A stretch of DNA of 36,067 nucleotides from a virus: IMG/VR virus record IMGVR_UViG_3300042484_000132, positions 1-36,067 of that record, one strand, 5' to 3'. The first letter of the stretch is position 1, and every line of letters starts with the position of its first letter. The notes under the pieces were generated by a model, which was not told where the DNA came from, searched no databases, and was given only the letters and a program-made list of their open reading frames with translations. Shown here in pieces: positions 1 through 8,891 of this stretch. Position numbers and translations under genes: made by a program.

Positions 1-588
1 TTTGCTGAAGTTAAAGTAAGCAATGATGCAAAATTCCAATGGGTTAATACCAGTACAACAGATCCAGGCTCTGCCTCGTCAACTCTACTAGTTGCCACAA
101 ACAAATTAGTAACCTCTACTGCCAATGTTGTTATTGCTTCTGGTAACTTATATGTGGGCGGGAATATTTTCCAAGGTGGTAGTCAGGTCAGTACTACTGT
201 AGCATCTGGATTAATTACTAGTGTAATACAAGGCAACGATTCTTCAGGGCCATTTAGTTTAAGTAATACACCAGCTGATATCAATCAAATTTCAGTTTGG
301 TGGAACGGTATATACCAACCAAAAAATACATATTCCCTGGCCGGAAATCAACTTACTTTTACAGAAGCTATTCCTACTGGAAGCAATGTTGAGGTTAAAA
401 TTCTTGCTGGTTCAGGTGTTAGCGCATTAGGTACACTAGCCGATATTGATTTTACTAATGCTCCTGCTAACGGACAATTTTTACAATATGACTCAGCAAC
501 TAGTAAATGGAGCGCAGGATCTTCAACATCGTTGCAAGTAGTCCAAAATACAGCATTAGTGTATGCAGTTGCTTTAGGTGGCTTCTAA
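1..588 (+). CDS. Tail-fibre/structural protein, 5' end missing
   Basis: The reading frame is open from base 1 to a TAA at 586-588, so the gene begins upstream of the window. A GTG at 154 could be read as a start, but the frame continues without a stop before it and no ribosome-binding site precedes it. The visible 195 residues are rich in Thr, Ser, Asn and Gly with the short beta-repeat style of marine phage fibres. A middle part (about residues 70-140) resembles the 'SVWWNGIYQP...NTYSLAGNQLTF' beta module common in marine phage fibres. The C-terminus ends in a small hydrophobic stretch (AVALGGF), similar to the AMAIVFGG end of the fibre gene at 8083. It is followed by a late promoter box and a second structural gene, which fits a virion fibre or baseplate-attached protein. 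The exact role is unknown. Confidence 0.75.
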   Translation, partial: FAEVKVSNDAKFQWVNTSTTDPGSASSTLLVATNKLVTSTANVVIASGNLYVGGNIFQGGSQVSTTVASGLITSVIQGNDSSGPFSLSNTPADINQISVWWNGIYQPKNTYSLAGNQLTFTEAIPTGSNVEVKILAGSGVSALGTLADIDFTNAPANGQFLQYDSATSKWSAGSSTSLQVVQNTALVYAVALGGF

Positions 589-593
589 TAACC

Positions 594-601
594 GATAAAT
601 A
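594..601 (+). promoter_or_regulatory. T4-type late promoter box (GATAAATA)
   Basis: GATAAATA lies 23 bases before the ATG at 625 and matches the T4 late promoter consensus TATAAATA except for the first base. An AAGGA ribosome-binding site follows at about 610-614. Similar boxes recur before many genes in this window. Confidence 0.65.
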
Positions 602-624
602 GAGAATACAAGGATATTTAAAAA

Positions 625-3213
625 ATGGCAAAGAAAACTTTTACAAGCGGTTATATTTTTACAACAGGTACAAGCGGTAATACCCAAATTACCTTACCGG
701 AAAAAGTAACACCAGAACAGGTATTACTAATTATTCACGTACCCAGTAAGACTACCTTATATAATTTTAATGATACTACATTTAATACAGTAACATTTAC
801 ATACATTCAGCGAGCATTAACTGTCCAAGGTAATACTGCTAGTGGTAATACTGCAATTAAAATGACTGCAGGTCAATATAATTCGTTAAATGTTTCTACT
901 ACAGGTATTAGACAAGGATGGAGAATTAGTGGTACTGGTACACCAACTACAGGAAATACTGTTGATTATGTTAACGGAACAGATATTGTTTATCTTGATT
1001 CCCCAGCTACAGCAACCGGAACTAATGTAAGTTTAACTTATACAGATCAAAGTTATCAAACTAGAATTGGTAATATTCCTGTTGATACCAGTGCATATAC
1101 ATCAACTGACAAACTATTAATTATCACTGATTCGGAACCAGCACCATTGGTTTCGTTTAGAGACTTCTTGGTTGATCCTGTTGGTAAATTACGTGTTAGC
1201 CAACCGCAGTCGCTAATTGACACAGATTTTGAATACGGTCCACAAGCCACTAAGTGGCAAACAATGAAGTTTATTAATAATTATTTTTCCAGTTACGGTC
1301 GCAATACTGATACACCATTGTCACAAACAGCAAATATTAGCACTATCGCCGGCAACGGAACAGCTATTGTATCACTTACTACAGCAACCGCACACGGATT
1401 GTCGGAAGGACAACCAATTACAGTGGTTGGAACAACTGACGAACAAGCAAATGGTGAATTTTTAGTATCCAACATTAATGCAACAACTTTTAGATATACC
1501 GGAACTGGTACAGTAAGTTCGGGAAGTATACTTCAAAACGGAGTAGCAATTTATCCTGGTGCGTTCTTTAGCGGAGCAAATATTGCTATCACAGCATTAA
1601 AGACTTTTGGTAACACTACTGTAGAAGTTATTACAAATAGTAATCACGGGTTAAAAATTAATAACACTATTTCTGTAGTTAATTTTGCTACTGCTGCAGT
1701 AAACGGAGCACAAGTTATTGCAGCCACAGCAAACGGTAGAGCATTTACATATACAATAACCGGATCTCCGTCAGGTGCAACATTAACAGCAGGTAATGTG
1801 TATGTAAGGCCACAAGGTATTGCATATTCACAGCCAGTTGACGGTGGTATTATAATGACTACCAATGATACACAACCTAATAGTCGTATCATTAGACAAA
1901 GTCGTAAATATTTCCGTTACCAGTCTGGTAAAGGTGTGCAAGTATCGTTTGCAGTAGCATTTAACAACCCAGCACAGCCAGCCACTGATATCATTAATCG
2001 TGCCGGCGTATTTGATGACCAAAACGGTGCTTTCTTTGAATGGGATGGCACTGTATTATGGGCAGTTCGTAGATCAAGTGTTAGGCAACTGTCAGGAACA
2101 ATCACTGTGACTAACGGGTCGGCAACATTTGCAGGATCCGGGACAGCATTCGCAACAGAATTAACTGTTGGCGAATATATTGTAGTTAAAGGTAATAGTT
2201 ATAAAATTATCACTATTAATAGTGCTACCAGTATTGATGTAACTCCTACCTATAGAGCAGACTCATCAATTGCAACATTGGCTGGTGTTAAGATTAGTAA
2301 AACTACAGATAGTAAAATTCCTCAATTGGCATTTAATTTAGATAAAGCTGACGGAACTGGTGAATCTGGATTTAACTTAGACATTAACAAGATCTTGATG
2401 TACTACATTGATTATGCATGGTACGGTGCAGGTACAATTCGTTTTGGTGTTAAGGATCAAGACGGAGAGATTTTATATCTACATAAATTTGTACACGGTA
2501 ACAACAAAATTGAAGCTTATTTCCGTTCGGGTAACTTACCTATTAGGTATGAAGTATTAAACGGAGAGTCAGCACCAAGTGCAGCTCCCACATTGTTCCA
2601 TTGGGGAACGTCCATGATTATGGATGGCTTGTTTAACGAAGACCGCGGATACACATTCAGTGCCACTGGACAATTGAATACTATTAATCAGTTTAGCCCG
2701 TATACTATTCTAAACGTGCGCCTGGCACCCACAGCAGATTCAGGTATACCAGGTGGATTTGGTGTCAGGGACCTGACCAATCACATGCAAATGTGGCCGT
2801 TGAGTTGTGACGTATCTGCCACCGACGCTTGCCAAGTACAAATTATTCTTAATGGAACACTGACTTCCAATGCACCAGTCTGGGTCAATGTTGGTGGTAA
2901 CAGTCTGTGTCAATACGATGATCAAGCAACATTGACCACCGGTGGCGAGATTGTGTGGCAAGGCATTGTAGGCGCCCCAGCAGCTAGACAGAGTGCAGTC
3001 AACTACTCGGGCACAGTGACCACTGCAGGTTTAAACTTCCAAACTATCACATACGACTTGACTAAGATCAAAGAGTTGAATAACAGTTTGTTAGGCGGAT
3101 TTAACACATTCCCTGATGGTCCGGATACATTGTCAATTGTTGTAACTCCGCTCAACAATAATGTTAGAGTACAAGCTAGAGCAGTATTACGTTGGCAAGA
3201 AAACCAAGCATAA
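625..3213 (+). CDS. Large virion structural protein (tail fibre/baseplate-associated)
   Basis: An 862-residue protein with an AAGGA site just upstream of the ATG. About residues 199-211 (DTDFEYGPQATKW) resemble a segment I recall from large structural proteins of marine T4-like cyanophages. Two copies of a beta module centred on 'HGL' lie at about 250-300 and 335-390, and a further 'GSGTAF...GEYIVVKG' type beta domain lies at about 490-550. These look like Ig-like or adhesion-type insertions in a structural scaffold. There is no signal peptide or membrane segment. It sits between two fibre genes and behind a late promoter, so a role in the distal tail or baseplate is the best inference. No catalytic motif was seen. 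It could equally be a baseplate wedge-associated fibre connector; the exact T4 counterpart is unclear. Confidence 0.7.
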   Translation: MAKKTFTSGYIFTTGTSGNTQITLPEKVTPEQVLLIIHVPSKTTLYNFNDTTFNTVTFTYIQRALTVQGNTASGNTAIKMTAGQYNSLNVSTTGIRQGWRISGTGTPTTGNTVDYVNGTDIVYLDSPATATGTNVSLTYTDQSYQTRIGNIPVDTSAYTSTDKLLIITDSEPAPLVSFRDFLVDPVGKLRVSQPQSLIDTDFEYGPQATKWQTMKFINNYFSSYGRNTDTPLSQTANISTIAGNGTAIVSLTTATAHGLSEGQPITVVGTTDEQANGEFLVSNINATTFRYTGTGTVSSGSILQNGVAIYPGAFFSGANIAITALKTFGNTTVEVITNSNHGLKINNTISVVNFATAAVNGAQVIAATANGRAFTYTITGSPSGATLTAGNVYVRPQGIAYSQPVDGGIIMTTNDTQPNSRIIRQSRKYFRYQSGKGVQVSFAVAFNNPAQPATDIINRAGVFDDQNGAFFEWDGTVLWAVRRSSVRQLSGTITVTNGSATFAGSGTAFATELTVGEYIVVKGNSYKIITINSATSIDVTPTYRADSSIATLAGVKISKTTDSKIPQLAFNLDKADGTGESGFNLDINKILMYYIDYAWYGAGTIRFGVKDQDGEILYLHKFVHGNNKIEAYFRSGNLPIRYEVLNGESAPSAAPTLFHWGTSMIMDGLFNEDRGYTFSATGQLNTINQFSPYTILNVRLAPTADSGIPGGFGVRDLTNHMQMWPLSCDVSATDACQVQIILNGTLTSNAPVWVNVGGNSLCQYDDQATLTTGGEIVWQGIVGAPAARQSAVNYSGTVTTAGLNFQTITYDLTKIKELNNSLLGGFNTFPDGPDTLSIVVTPLNNNVRVQARAVLRWQENQA

Positions 3214-3228
3214 TAAAAGGAAAAAGCA

Positions 3229-4059
3229 ATGGCATTACAAAGAATAGATACAGCATACGGTCCAAATCCCGTTAGATTCAACGGGAACATACAACCACAG
3301 GCCGCAGGCAACGTTTACTTTGGTAACGTTTCTTATCCTTTTGCAAGTATGTACAGTAGCACTGTGGAAGCTGTTGGTAACACACAAGCAACCAGTACAA
3401 CCACCGGGGTGTTAAAGATTACTGGTGGTGCTAGCATTAGTTCTGGTAACTTATACATCAAGGGCTCTGCAGGAAATGCTATTGTTGCTACAGGCGCAAT
3501 TCAGATCTTGGCAGACACCAGTAGCGGTAGTCCAGGCAACGGATTGGTTATAAGTAGATCTGGACCAGGCAGTGCTGACATGTATATTGCAGGGAATATT
3601 ATTCCATTTACTGCAAATGCCACGTACAACATTGGGTCTGTGGCCAGTTGGTGGGGCACATACTTTGGTGTTTCAACACAAGCCAAATACGCTGACTTGG
3701 CAGAAAATTATCAAGCTGATGCAGCATACAAGCCAGGCACAGTATTAGAATTTGGTGGCACAAATGAAGTTACTATTGCAGAAGATGGCACACGCAGAGT
3801 TGCTGGTGTAGTTTCTACAAATCCTGCACACTTGATGAATGGCGGATTAACTGGCGAAAATGTAGTGGCAATTGCACTACAGGGTCGTACTCCTTGTCAA
3901 GTGCGTGGAAAAATTAGCAAAGGTGATATGCTGGTTAGTGGCGGAGCAGGATTTGCCCGCCCAGACAATAGCCCACAGCTAGGTGCAGTAATTGGTAAAG
4001 CACTAGAAGATTTTGACGGACTTGAGGGCGTGATTGAAGTAGTAGTCGGACGTTTATAA
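3229..4059 (+). CDS. Tail-fibre protein with C-terminal peptidase-G2-like domain
   Basis: A 276-residue protein starting 15 bases after the previous stop, with AAGGAAAAA before the ATG. The N-terminal half has the fibre motif 'TQATSTTTGVLKITGG' (about 48-65), which recurs in the 1311-aa fibre downstream. From about residue 150 (STQAKYADLAENY) to the end is a domain resembling the C-terminal intramolecular chaperone/autocleavage domains of phage fibres (peptidase G2 type): a 'YADLAENY' opening, 'VAGVVSTNPAHLMN', then 'TPCQVRGKISKGDMLV'. In that family the domain assists folding of a trimeric fibre and may be cleaved off. I did not identify the catalytic residues, so cleavage is inferred only from family resemblance. 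A paralogous domain ends the gene at 13621, including a stretch identical at DNA level. A strong terminator follows. Confidence 0.75.
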   Translation: MALQRIDTAYGPNPVRFNGNIQPQAAGNVYFGNVSYPFASMYSSTVEAVGNTQATSTTTGVLKITGGASISSGNLYIKGSAGNAIVATGAIQILADTSSGSPGNGLVISRSGPGSADMYIAGNIIPFTANATYNIGSVASWWGTYFGVSTQAKYADLAENYQADAAYKPGTVLEFGGTNEVTIAEDGTRRVAGVVSTNPAHLMNGGLTGENVVAIALQGRTPCQVRGKISKGDMLVSGGAGFARPDNSPQLGAVIGKALEDFDGLEGVIEVVVGRL

Positions 4060-4077
4060 ACACTATTTTTACAATTT

Positions 4078-4104
4078 AAGGGCCTTAGGGCCCTTTTCTT
4101 TTTT
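4078..4104 (+). terminator. Rho-independent terminator after the fibre gene
   Basis: A 7-bp perfect GC-rich stem (AAGGGCC / GGCCCTT, loop TTAG) at 4078-4095 is followed by a T-rich tract (TTCTTTTTT). It separates the first fibre block from the next late promoter. Confidence 0.85.
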
Positions 4105-4105
4105 C

Positions 4106-4113
4106 CATAAATA
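4106..4113 (+). promoter_or_regulatory. T4-type late promoter box (CATAAATA)
   Basis: CATAAATA directly follows the terminator at 4078-4104 and lies 20 bases before the ATG of the 1311-aa fibre gene. It matches the late consensus TATAAATA in 7 of 8 positions. A terminator followed by a late promoter makes the next gene an insulated unit. Confidence 0.7.
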
Positions 4114-4133
4114 CATAATTACATGGAATTAAA

Positions 4134-7100
4134 ATGGGTTTAACTAGAACTAGATTCTCACAAGCTAATACAACTGTTGCTCGAATTCAAGACCCAATTA
4201 CTGTTTTGAATAGTGAGTCAACATTGGCCAATGTTGACGTTGGTTTCTTGATTAATCGCGATTTAGGCTCCAGTTCAAACGTAGCATTATTTTGGAAAGA
4301 ATCCACTGATGAATTTGTAACGGCCTTAACAGCCAATACCGGAATATCCGATGCCAATCTGACAATAACATCATATGCTAATCTAAGAGTTGGAACTTTC
4401 TTTGGAAATATTGGCGGCAGCAGCAGCCTGGCAAATGTCTATATATCAGGCTCATTGATACCCAGTGCTAATGTAGCATATGATCTAGGAACCGACGGTC
4501 GCAGATTTAGAGATTTATGGTTAAGCGGAACTACCCTTCATATGGGAGATCAACGATTAACTGTAACCAACGGAGAATGGCGATTTAGTACGCCAACTAC
4601 TACAGTAGTTTTAGGTGCCGAATCAACAGTAGGAAATCTGACTGTAACTGGCAATTTAAACTTACAAGGATCGTCAACTACTTTTGATAGTAATAATCTA
4701 ACTGTCCAAGACTCAATAATTGAATTACATACGTTAGCCAATCTGGCTCCTTTAACCGGAGACGATGGCAGAGACATTGGTTTAAAGTTTCATTACTATA
4801 AGACACAAGATGAACATGCTTTCCTAGGTTGGTCAAACAGTACAGGATACTTAGAATGGTATGATTCGGGTAGAGAAGGTGTTGGTAATGTTTTTACTGG
4901 CAACACATTTGGTACAATCAAGTCTGGTGCATTAATACTAGCAAACAGTACGGCAAGTACAAGTACTACCACTGGTGCCTTGCGTGTCAGTGGCGGCGCC
5001 GGTATAGCCGGTAATGTGTACGTAGGAACAAATTTAGTAGTAGGTTCTATAAATGTAGCCTCTAATTTGACCACAGCAGCAACAAATATTAACACACTGT
5101 TTTCTAGTGCGACTACACAAGATGCCAATTTGGGTACAGCAACAACAAATATCACTGCCGCCAATGTGCGTGTACAAACACTAGATAGCAATCTAGGAAC
5201 TGTAACAACAAATATTTCTGCACTGCAAGCCAATATAATTGCGGCTAATACTAAAATACAAACCCTAGACGCCAATTTAGGCACAATTAGTGTCACAGTG
5301 TCCAATCATGAAACTTTATTTGCCAATGCAGCTACTCAGCAAGTGCAGATCAATCATATAGTGTCAACAGCAAACGCCAACGCATACGCTTATTTGACAA
5401 GTACCGGTGCAACAGTGACCGCGGCAACTAATGCATTTAAAACACAAGTTGAATCAAATATCAGTCCCGGCACTGCTTACATAAGTTTTGTAAATGCAAC
5501 GTCAGGCAACGTTAGTCAAAATGTCAACACAGGCCTAACGTACAATCCCAACACCGGAAATTTAACTGCATACGGATTAATAACCACAACCGGATTATTT
5601 TGGGCCAACGGAACAGCATTTTCTAGCGGAAGCAATTACGGCAATACACAAGTGGCAGAGTATCTGCCGGGGTTTAATGGCACCATTGGTGGTACACTGT
5701 CAGGGTCAAGTCAGCCCAACGTTACTGATCTGGGCACATTAACTGGCCTAGATGTCACAGGTGACACATACTTAACAGGTTTTGTCACAATGGACGGGAC
5801 TGGTAATGGCACTCCACAATATTCCGTCAAAATTGGAAATGCTGACGGCGAAAAAATAGCGTTTGCCACAAGAGGCACTGCCGGTTACGGAGTCGGGATT
5901 GAAGTACTTGAAGATGATGAGTCCGGCTACGGAAAACTAAATGTTACTGCATCTGAAATACATTTTAATATTAAAGATGGATCTGCAGCTAATGTACAAA
6001 ACAATGCCATTGTACTACAGGCTAATGGCATTGTTACCCTAGATGGTACCACAGATTCAACTTCAACAACCACAGGAGCACTAGTTGTTCGAGGTGGTGC
6101 TGCAATTGGTGGTAATGTGTATGCTGGAAAAATTTACACCACAGATGGGTTGTACTGGGCCGGCAACGGTAACGTAATTTCAACGGGTGGCGGCGGAGGT
6201 GGAACATTAACAGCAAGTAATACTGCACCGTCAAGTCCAAACACTAGTGATTTTTGGTATTATATAGCCGGCGATATATTGTTTCAATACATTGATGATG
6301 GCGACAGCGAACAGTGGGTCGATACCAGTAGTCCATATAATACACAAACACAAACCATCACTGATGCGGTGCTATCAAATGTCACTGTAAGCAGTTGGGC
6401 AAATGTCACTACTGTAAGAACTAGTTTAGGTATAACACCAACTACAGTAGGTATAGCACCCCCAGGCAGTCCCTATTTAGGTGATACCTGGTACAACACC
6501 GATGAAGATGTGATGTATCAGTATATAAATGACGGTGTAGGTAGCTGGTGGGTCGATATATCGTCGGACACATTATCAACTATTGGTGCAACTAATCTAC
6601 TAGAAACTACTATACAAGGAAATTTATTACCATCGGCAAATATTACATATAATTTAGGTAGTACAACGCAACGATTTAAAGATTTATTCTTGAGTGGAAC
6701 TACTATTGATCTTGGCGGTGCTACTATTAAAACAGATGCAACCAGTGGAGCAATTGCATTAATACCACAACCAACAGTAGCTAATCCAAATCCAACAGGT
6801 ATTGTAGTTTCTCCTGCAGGAACTGTAAGTACTGTATCCACTACTGGTGGAAATTTAACTGCAAACGCCATTAGTAATTCATCTAACACCGCAGTTACAA
6901 CAAACACAACTACATTTGGAAATATAACTACTTCGAATGTATATGCAGATAGATTTTTCTATTCAAATGGAACTGCATTTAGTAGTTCAAATTTTGGTAA
7001 TACCGAAGTTGCAGCATACCTTGTAGCTAATCCTCAAGGGTCAACATATAGTAACTCTAATGTAGCGACTTATTTAACTTCAAATATATCTGGTTTGGCA

Positions 7101-8069
7101 ACTAGAACAGATGCATTAACTGTTCCGGTAGGCACAACAGCACAAAGACCAGCAACTGCTTCCAATGGTGCAATTAGATATAATACAACAATCGCTGCTT
7201 TAGAAACTTATTTGTATATTGCTGGTTGGCAGAGTATTATTTCAGACACCTATGCTATAGAATATCTAGCTGTTGCTGGAGGTGGTGGTGCAGGAAGATC
7301 TAACGGTGCAGCAGGTGCAGGTGCTGGCGGATTATTAAATGGAACATTCTCTATAATTTCAAAAACAACTATTTCTATAGTAGTAGGCGGTGGTGGCGCA
7401 GCAGCAACATCAACAGGTGCAAAAGGTAGTAACGGAACCAACTCAACTATCGTTTACGGAAGTGTTACTACCATAGGCGGTGGTGGGTCCGGAACAGAAT
7501 CGGGCGGAACATATAATTCTGGTGCAGTTGGTGGATCGGGCGGAGGAGGAGTTCGTGGCGGGTCTGGTGCAGCCGGAACAGCGGGTCAAGGTAATGCTGG
7601 CGGATCTAACGTCAGTGATGGATCTCCGCACTACGGCGGTGGTGGCGGCGGTGGTGCAGGAGCAGCTGGAACAAATGGTAGTTCGGGTGGTTCAGGAAAC
7701 GGCGGCATAGGATTACAATTTTCTGCATGGGCAACAGCAACATCTACCGGCGATTCAGGATATTATGCAGGTGGTGGCGCAGGTGGTTCGTATGACCAGG
7801 CTGGTGCAGCTGGTTCCGGGGGAACTAGAGGAACAGGTGGCGGTGGACAAGGCGGAACAAACAAAACAACCGAACAATTAGCTGGGCAAACAAACACCGG
7901 CGGCGGTGGTGGTGGACATGGAAACGTAGGATCAAACGGTGGTGCCGGTGGTTCTGGAATTGTAATTCTACGCTATCCCGGAACACAAAGAGGACTTGGT
8001 GGTACATATTCATATTCAAGTGGATATAGTTATCATCTATTCACAGCGTCGACGAACTTCACTGCATAA
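4134..8069 (+). CDS. Large modular tail fibre with glycine-rich tip
   Basis: A 1311-residue mosaic fibre. In order: an N-terminal region; a 'STSTTTGALRVSGGAG' module (about 272-290); an Asn/Thr-rich region of repeated 'TQDANLGT/TLDSNLGT' units (about 306-442) that looks like a trimeric coiled or beta-helical stalk; a second 'STSTTTGALVVRGGA' module (about 640); two 'P..GD.WY....D...QY..DG...WVD' modules (about 690-735 and 767-810); a linker module (about 830-963) nearly repeated in the genes at 10232 and 11933; and a glycine-rich domain (about 1044-1276) ending in 'GGSGIVILRYPG' and a short 'YSYHLFTASTNF' tail. The glycine-rich part recalls polyglycine-helix adhesins such as T-even-type gp38 with variable loops, so receptor binding is inferred. 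The ribosome-binding site is weak (GGA). Confidence 0.8.
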   Translation: MGLTRTRFSQANTTVARIQDPITVLNSESTLANVDVGFLINRDLGSSSNVALFWKESTDEFVTALTANTGISDANLTITSYANLRVGTFFGNIGGSSSLANVYISGSLIPSANVAYDLGTDGRRFRDLWLSGTTLHMGDQRLTVTNGEWRFSTPTTTVVLGAESTVGNLTVTGNLNLQGSSTTFDSNNLTVQDSIIELHTLANLAPLTGDDGRDIGLKFHYYKTQDEHAFLGWSNSTGYLEWYDSGREGVGNVFTGNTFGTIKSGALILANSTASTSTTTGALRVSGGAGIAGNVYVGTNLVVGSINVASNLTTAATNINTLFSSATTQDANLGTATTNITAANVRVQTLDSNLGTVTTNISALQANIIAANTKIQTLDANLGTISVTVSNHETLFANAATQQVQINHIVSTANANAYAYLTSTGATVTAATNAFKTQVESNISPGTAYISFVNATSGNVSQNVNTGLTYNPNTGNLTAYGLITTTGLFWANGTAFSSGSNYGNTQVAEYLPGFNGTIGGTLSGSSQPNVTDLGTLTGLDVTGDTYLTGFVTMDGTGNGTPQYSVKIGNADGEKIAFATRGTAGYGVGIEVLEDDESGYGKLNVTASEIHFNIKDGSAANVQNNAIVLQANGIVTLDGTTDSTSTTTGALVVRGGAAIGGNVYAGKIYTTDGLYWAGNGNVISTGGGGGGTLTASNTAPSSPNTSDFWYYIAGDILFQYIDDGDSEQWVDTSSPYNTQTQTITDAVLSNVTVSSWANVTTVRTSLGITPTTVGIAPPGSPYLGDTWYNTDEDVMYQYINDGVGSWWVDISSDTLSTIGATNLLETTIQGNLLPSANITYNLGSTTQRFKDLFLSGTTIDLGGATIKTDATSGAIALIPQPTVANPNPTGIVVSPAGTVSTVSTTGGNLTANAISNSSNTAVTTNTTTFGNITTSNVYADRFFYSNGTAFSSSNFGNTEVAAYLVANPQGSTYSNSNVATYLTSNISGLATRTDALTVPVGTTAQRPATASNGAIRYNTTIAALETYLYIAGWQSIISDTYAIEYLAVAGGGGAGRSNGAAGAGAGGLLNGTFSIISKTTISIVVGGGGAAATSTGAKGSNGTNSTIVYGSVTTIGGGGSGTESGGTYNSGAVGGSGGGGVRGGSGAAGTAGQGNAGGSNVSDGSPHYGGGGGGGAGAAGTNGSSGGSGNGGIGLQFSAWATATSTGDSGYYAGGGAGGSYDQAGAAGSGGTRGTGGGGQGGTNKTTEQLAGQTNTGGGGGGHGNVGSNGGAGGSGIVILRYPGTQRGLGGTYSYSSGYSYHLFTASTNFTA
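6621..7023 (+). repeat. Fibre linker module, copy 1 of 3
   Basis: About 134 codons encoding 'DLFLSGTTIDLGGATIKTDA' followed by 'SGAIALIPQPTVANPNP' and 'VYADRFFYSNGTAF'. The same protein module recurs at 10538-10957 and 12221-12640. The three copies are very similar in protein but differ at many synonymous positions. Confidence 0.85.
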
Positions 8070-8082
8070 GGATAATATATAA

Positions 8083-8532
8083 ATGGCATTTCCAGCAGCA
8101 CCAACAAACGGGCAAGCAGCGGTAGTAAACAATATTACCTATACCTACAACAGTTCTACAAACAGTTGGCGTAAGACTGTGTCTTCACTTTCAAATCTTG
8201 CAGTAACTAATACCTTAACTGTAAGTAATTTGTCCATTGCCGGAAACATTATTACTTCGGCTAACATACAAGGCAATTATGTTTTAGCAACCACTAATGT
8301 TATTGCCACAGGCAATGTCCAAGGCTCAAACTTAACGACAACAGGAAACGTTACATCCGGTAATGTAGTTACAGGAATAGTTACTGCCACTGGGAATGTC
8401 ACTGCAGTAAATATTACAACATCAGGTAATGTACAAGCCGCTTATGTACAAGGTAACGGATCAAAATTAACAAATTTAAATGCAGCAAGTACAGGAAAGG
8501 CTATTGCAATGGCAATAGTATTTGGAGGATAA
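8083..8532 (+). CDS. Short tail-fibre protein with shared N-terminal anchor motif
   Basis: A 149-residue protein with AAGGATAA upstream of the ATG. It begins 'MAFPAAPTNGQAAVVNNITY', the MxFPxxPxxGQ...Y motif also heading the genes at 10232, 11933 and 13621. The rest is repeated 'TGNVT' style units ('TTGNVTSGNVVTG', 'TATGNVTAVNITTSGNVQAA'), ending with 'GNGSKLTNL' and a short hydrophobic end (AIAMAIVFGG). It has an anchor and shaft but no glycine-rich tip. That suggests a short fibre, or a fibre shaft whose tip is encoded separately, for example by the glycine-rich gene at 8892. Function beyond fibre structure is inference. Confidence 0.7.
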   Translation: MAFPAAPTNGQAAVVNNITYTYNSSTNSWRKTVSSLSNLAVTNTLTVSNLSIAGNIITSANIQGNYVLATTNVIATGNVQGSNLTTTGNVTSGNVVTGIVTATGNVTAVNITTSGNVQAAYVQGNGSKLTNLNAASTGKAIAMAIVFGG

Positions 8533-8533
8533 T

Positions 8534-8890
8534 ATGGCAGCACCTAATATAGTAAATGTAACCACAATTTTTGGAAAATCTCAGTACCAACAATTGACAA
8601 CATCATTGTCAAATGTAGTCATTAACGGATCTACTAGTGGAAATGTTATTAAAGTAAATGATGTGTTAATTGCTAATTACACTACATCAAGTATTCAAAC
8701 AAATGTTGCCATTGGCAGAGGATCTACGGCCTACTATGTGACAGGTAATTTATCTGTACCAGCAAATAGCACATTGGTAGTATTGGCAAAAGATAGTTCT
8801 ATATACATGGAAGAAGGTGACTACCTGTTAGCAAATGCAAGTTCAGCAACAGCGGCTCAGATTACTTGCTCATATGAGGTAATTAGTTAA
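8534..8890 (+). CDS. Conserved small structural protein of the fibre block
   Basis: A 118-residue protein. The frame opens at 8522, but the ATG at 8534 is preferred because GGAGG at 8524-8528 is well placed for it and the product then starts 'MAAPNIVNVTTIFG', the form I recall for this family in marine phages. The sequence is an all-beta type fold with 'ANSTLVVLAKDSSIYMEEGD' near residues 75-95, like small virion beta-sandwich proteins. There is no catalytic motif. It lies between a short fibre and a glycine-rich adhesin, so it may be a connector or capping protein of the fibre. Related proteins are generally listed as hypothetical structural proteins. Confidence 0.7.
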   Translation: MAAPNIVNVTTIFGKSQYQQLTTSLSNVVINGSTSGNVIKVNDVLIANYTTSSIQTNVAIGRGSTAYYVTGNLSVPANSTLVVLAKDSSIYMEEGDYLLANASSATAAQITCSYEVIS

Positions 8891-8891
8891 A

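Noticed and set aside
154-588. A 144-aa gene starting at GTG 154
   Set aside because: The same frame is open back to base 1 with fibre-like sequence and no ribosome-binding site precedes 154, so it is part of a gene cut by the window edge.
4796-5305. 169-aa minus-strand reading frame in the large fibre gene
   Set aside because: Antisense of the Thr/Asn-rich stalk repeats; low complexity and inside a well-supported gene.
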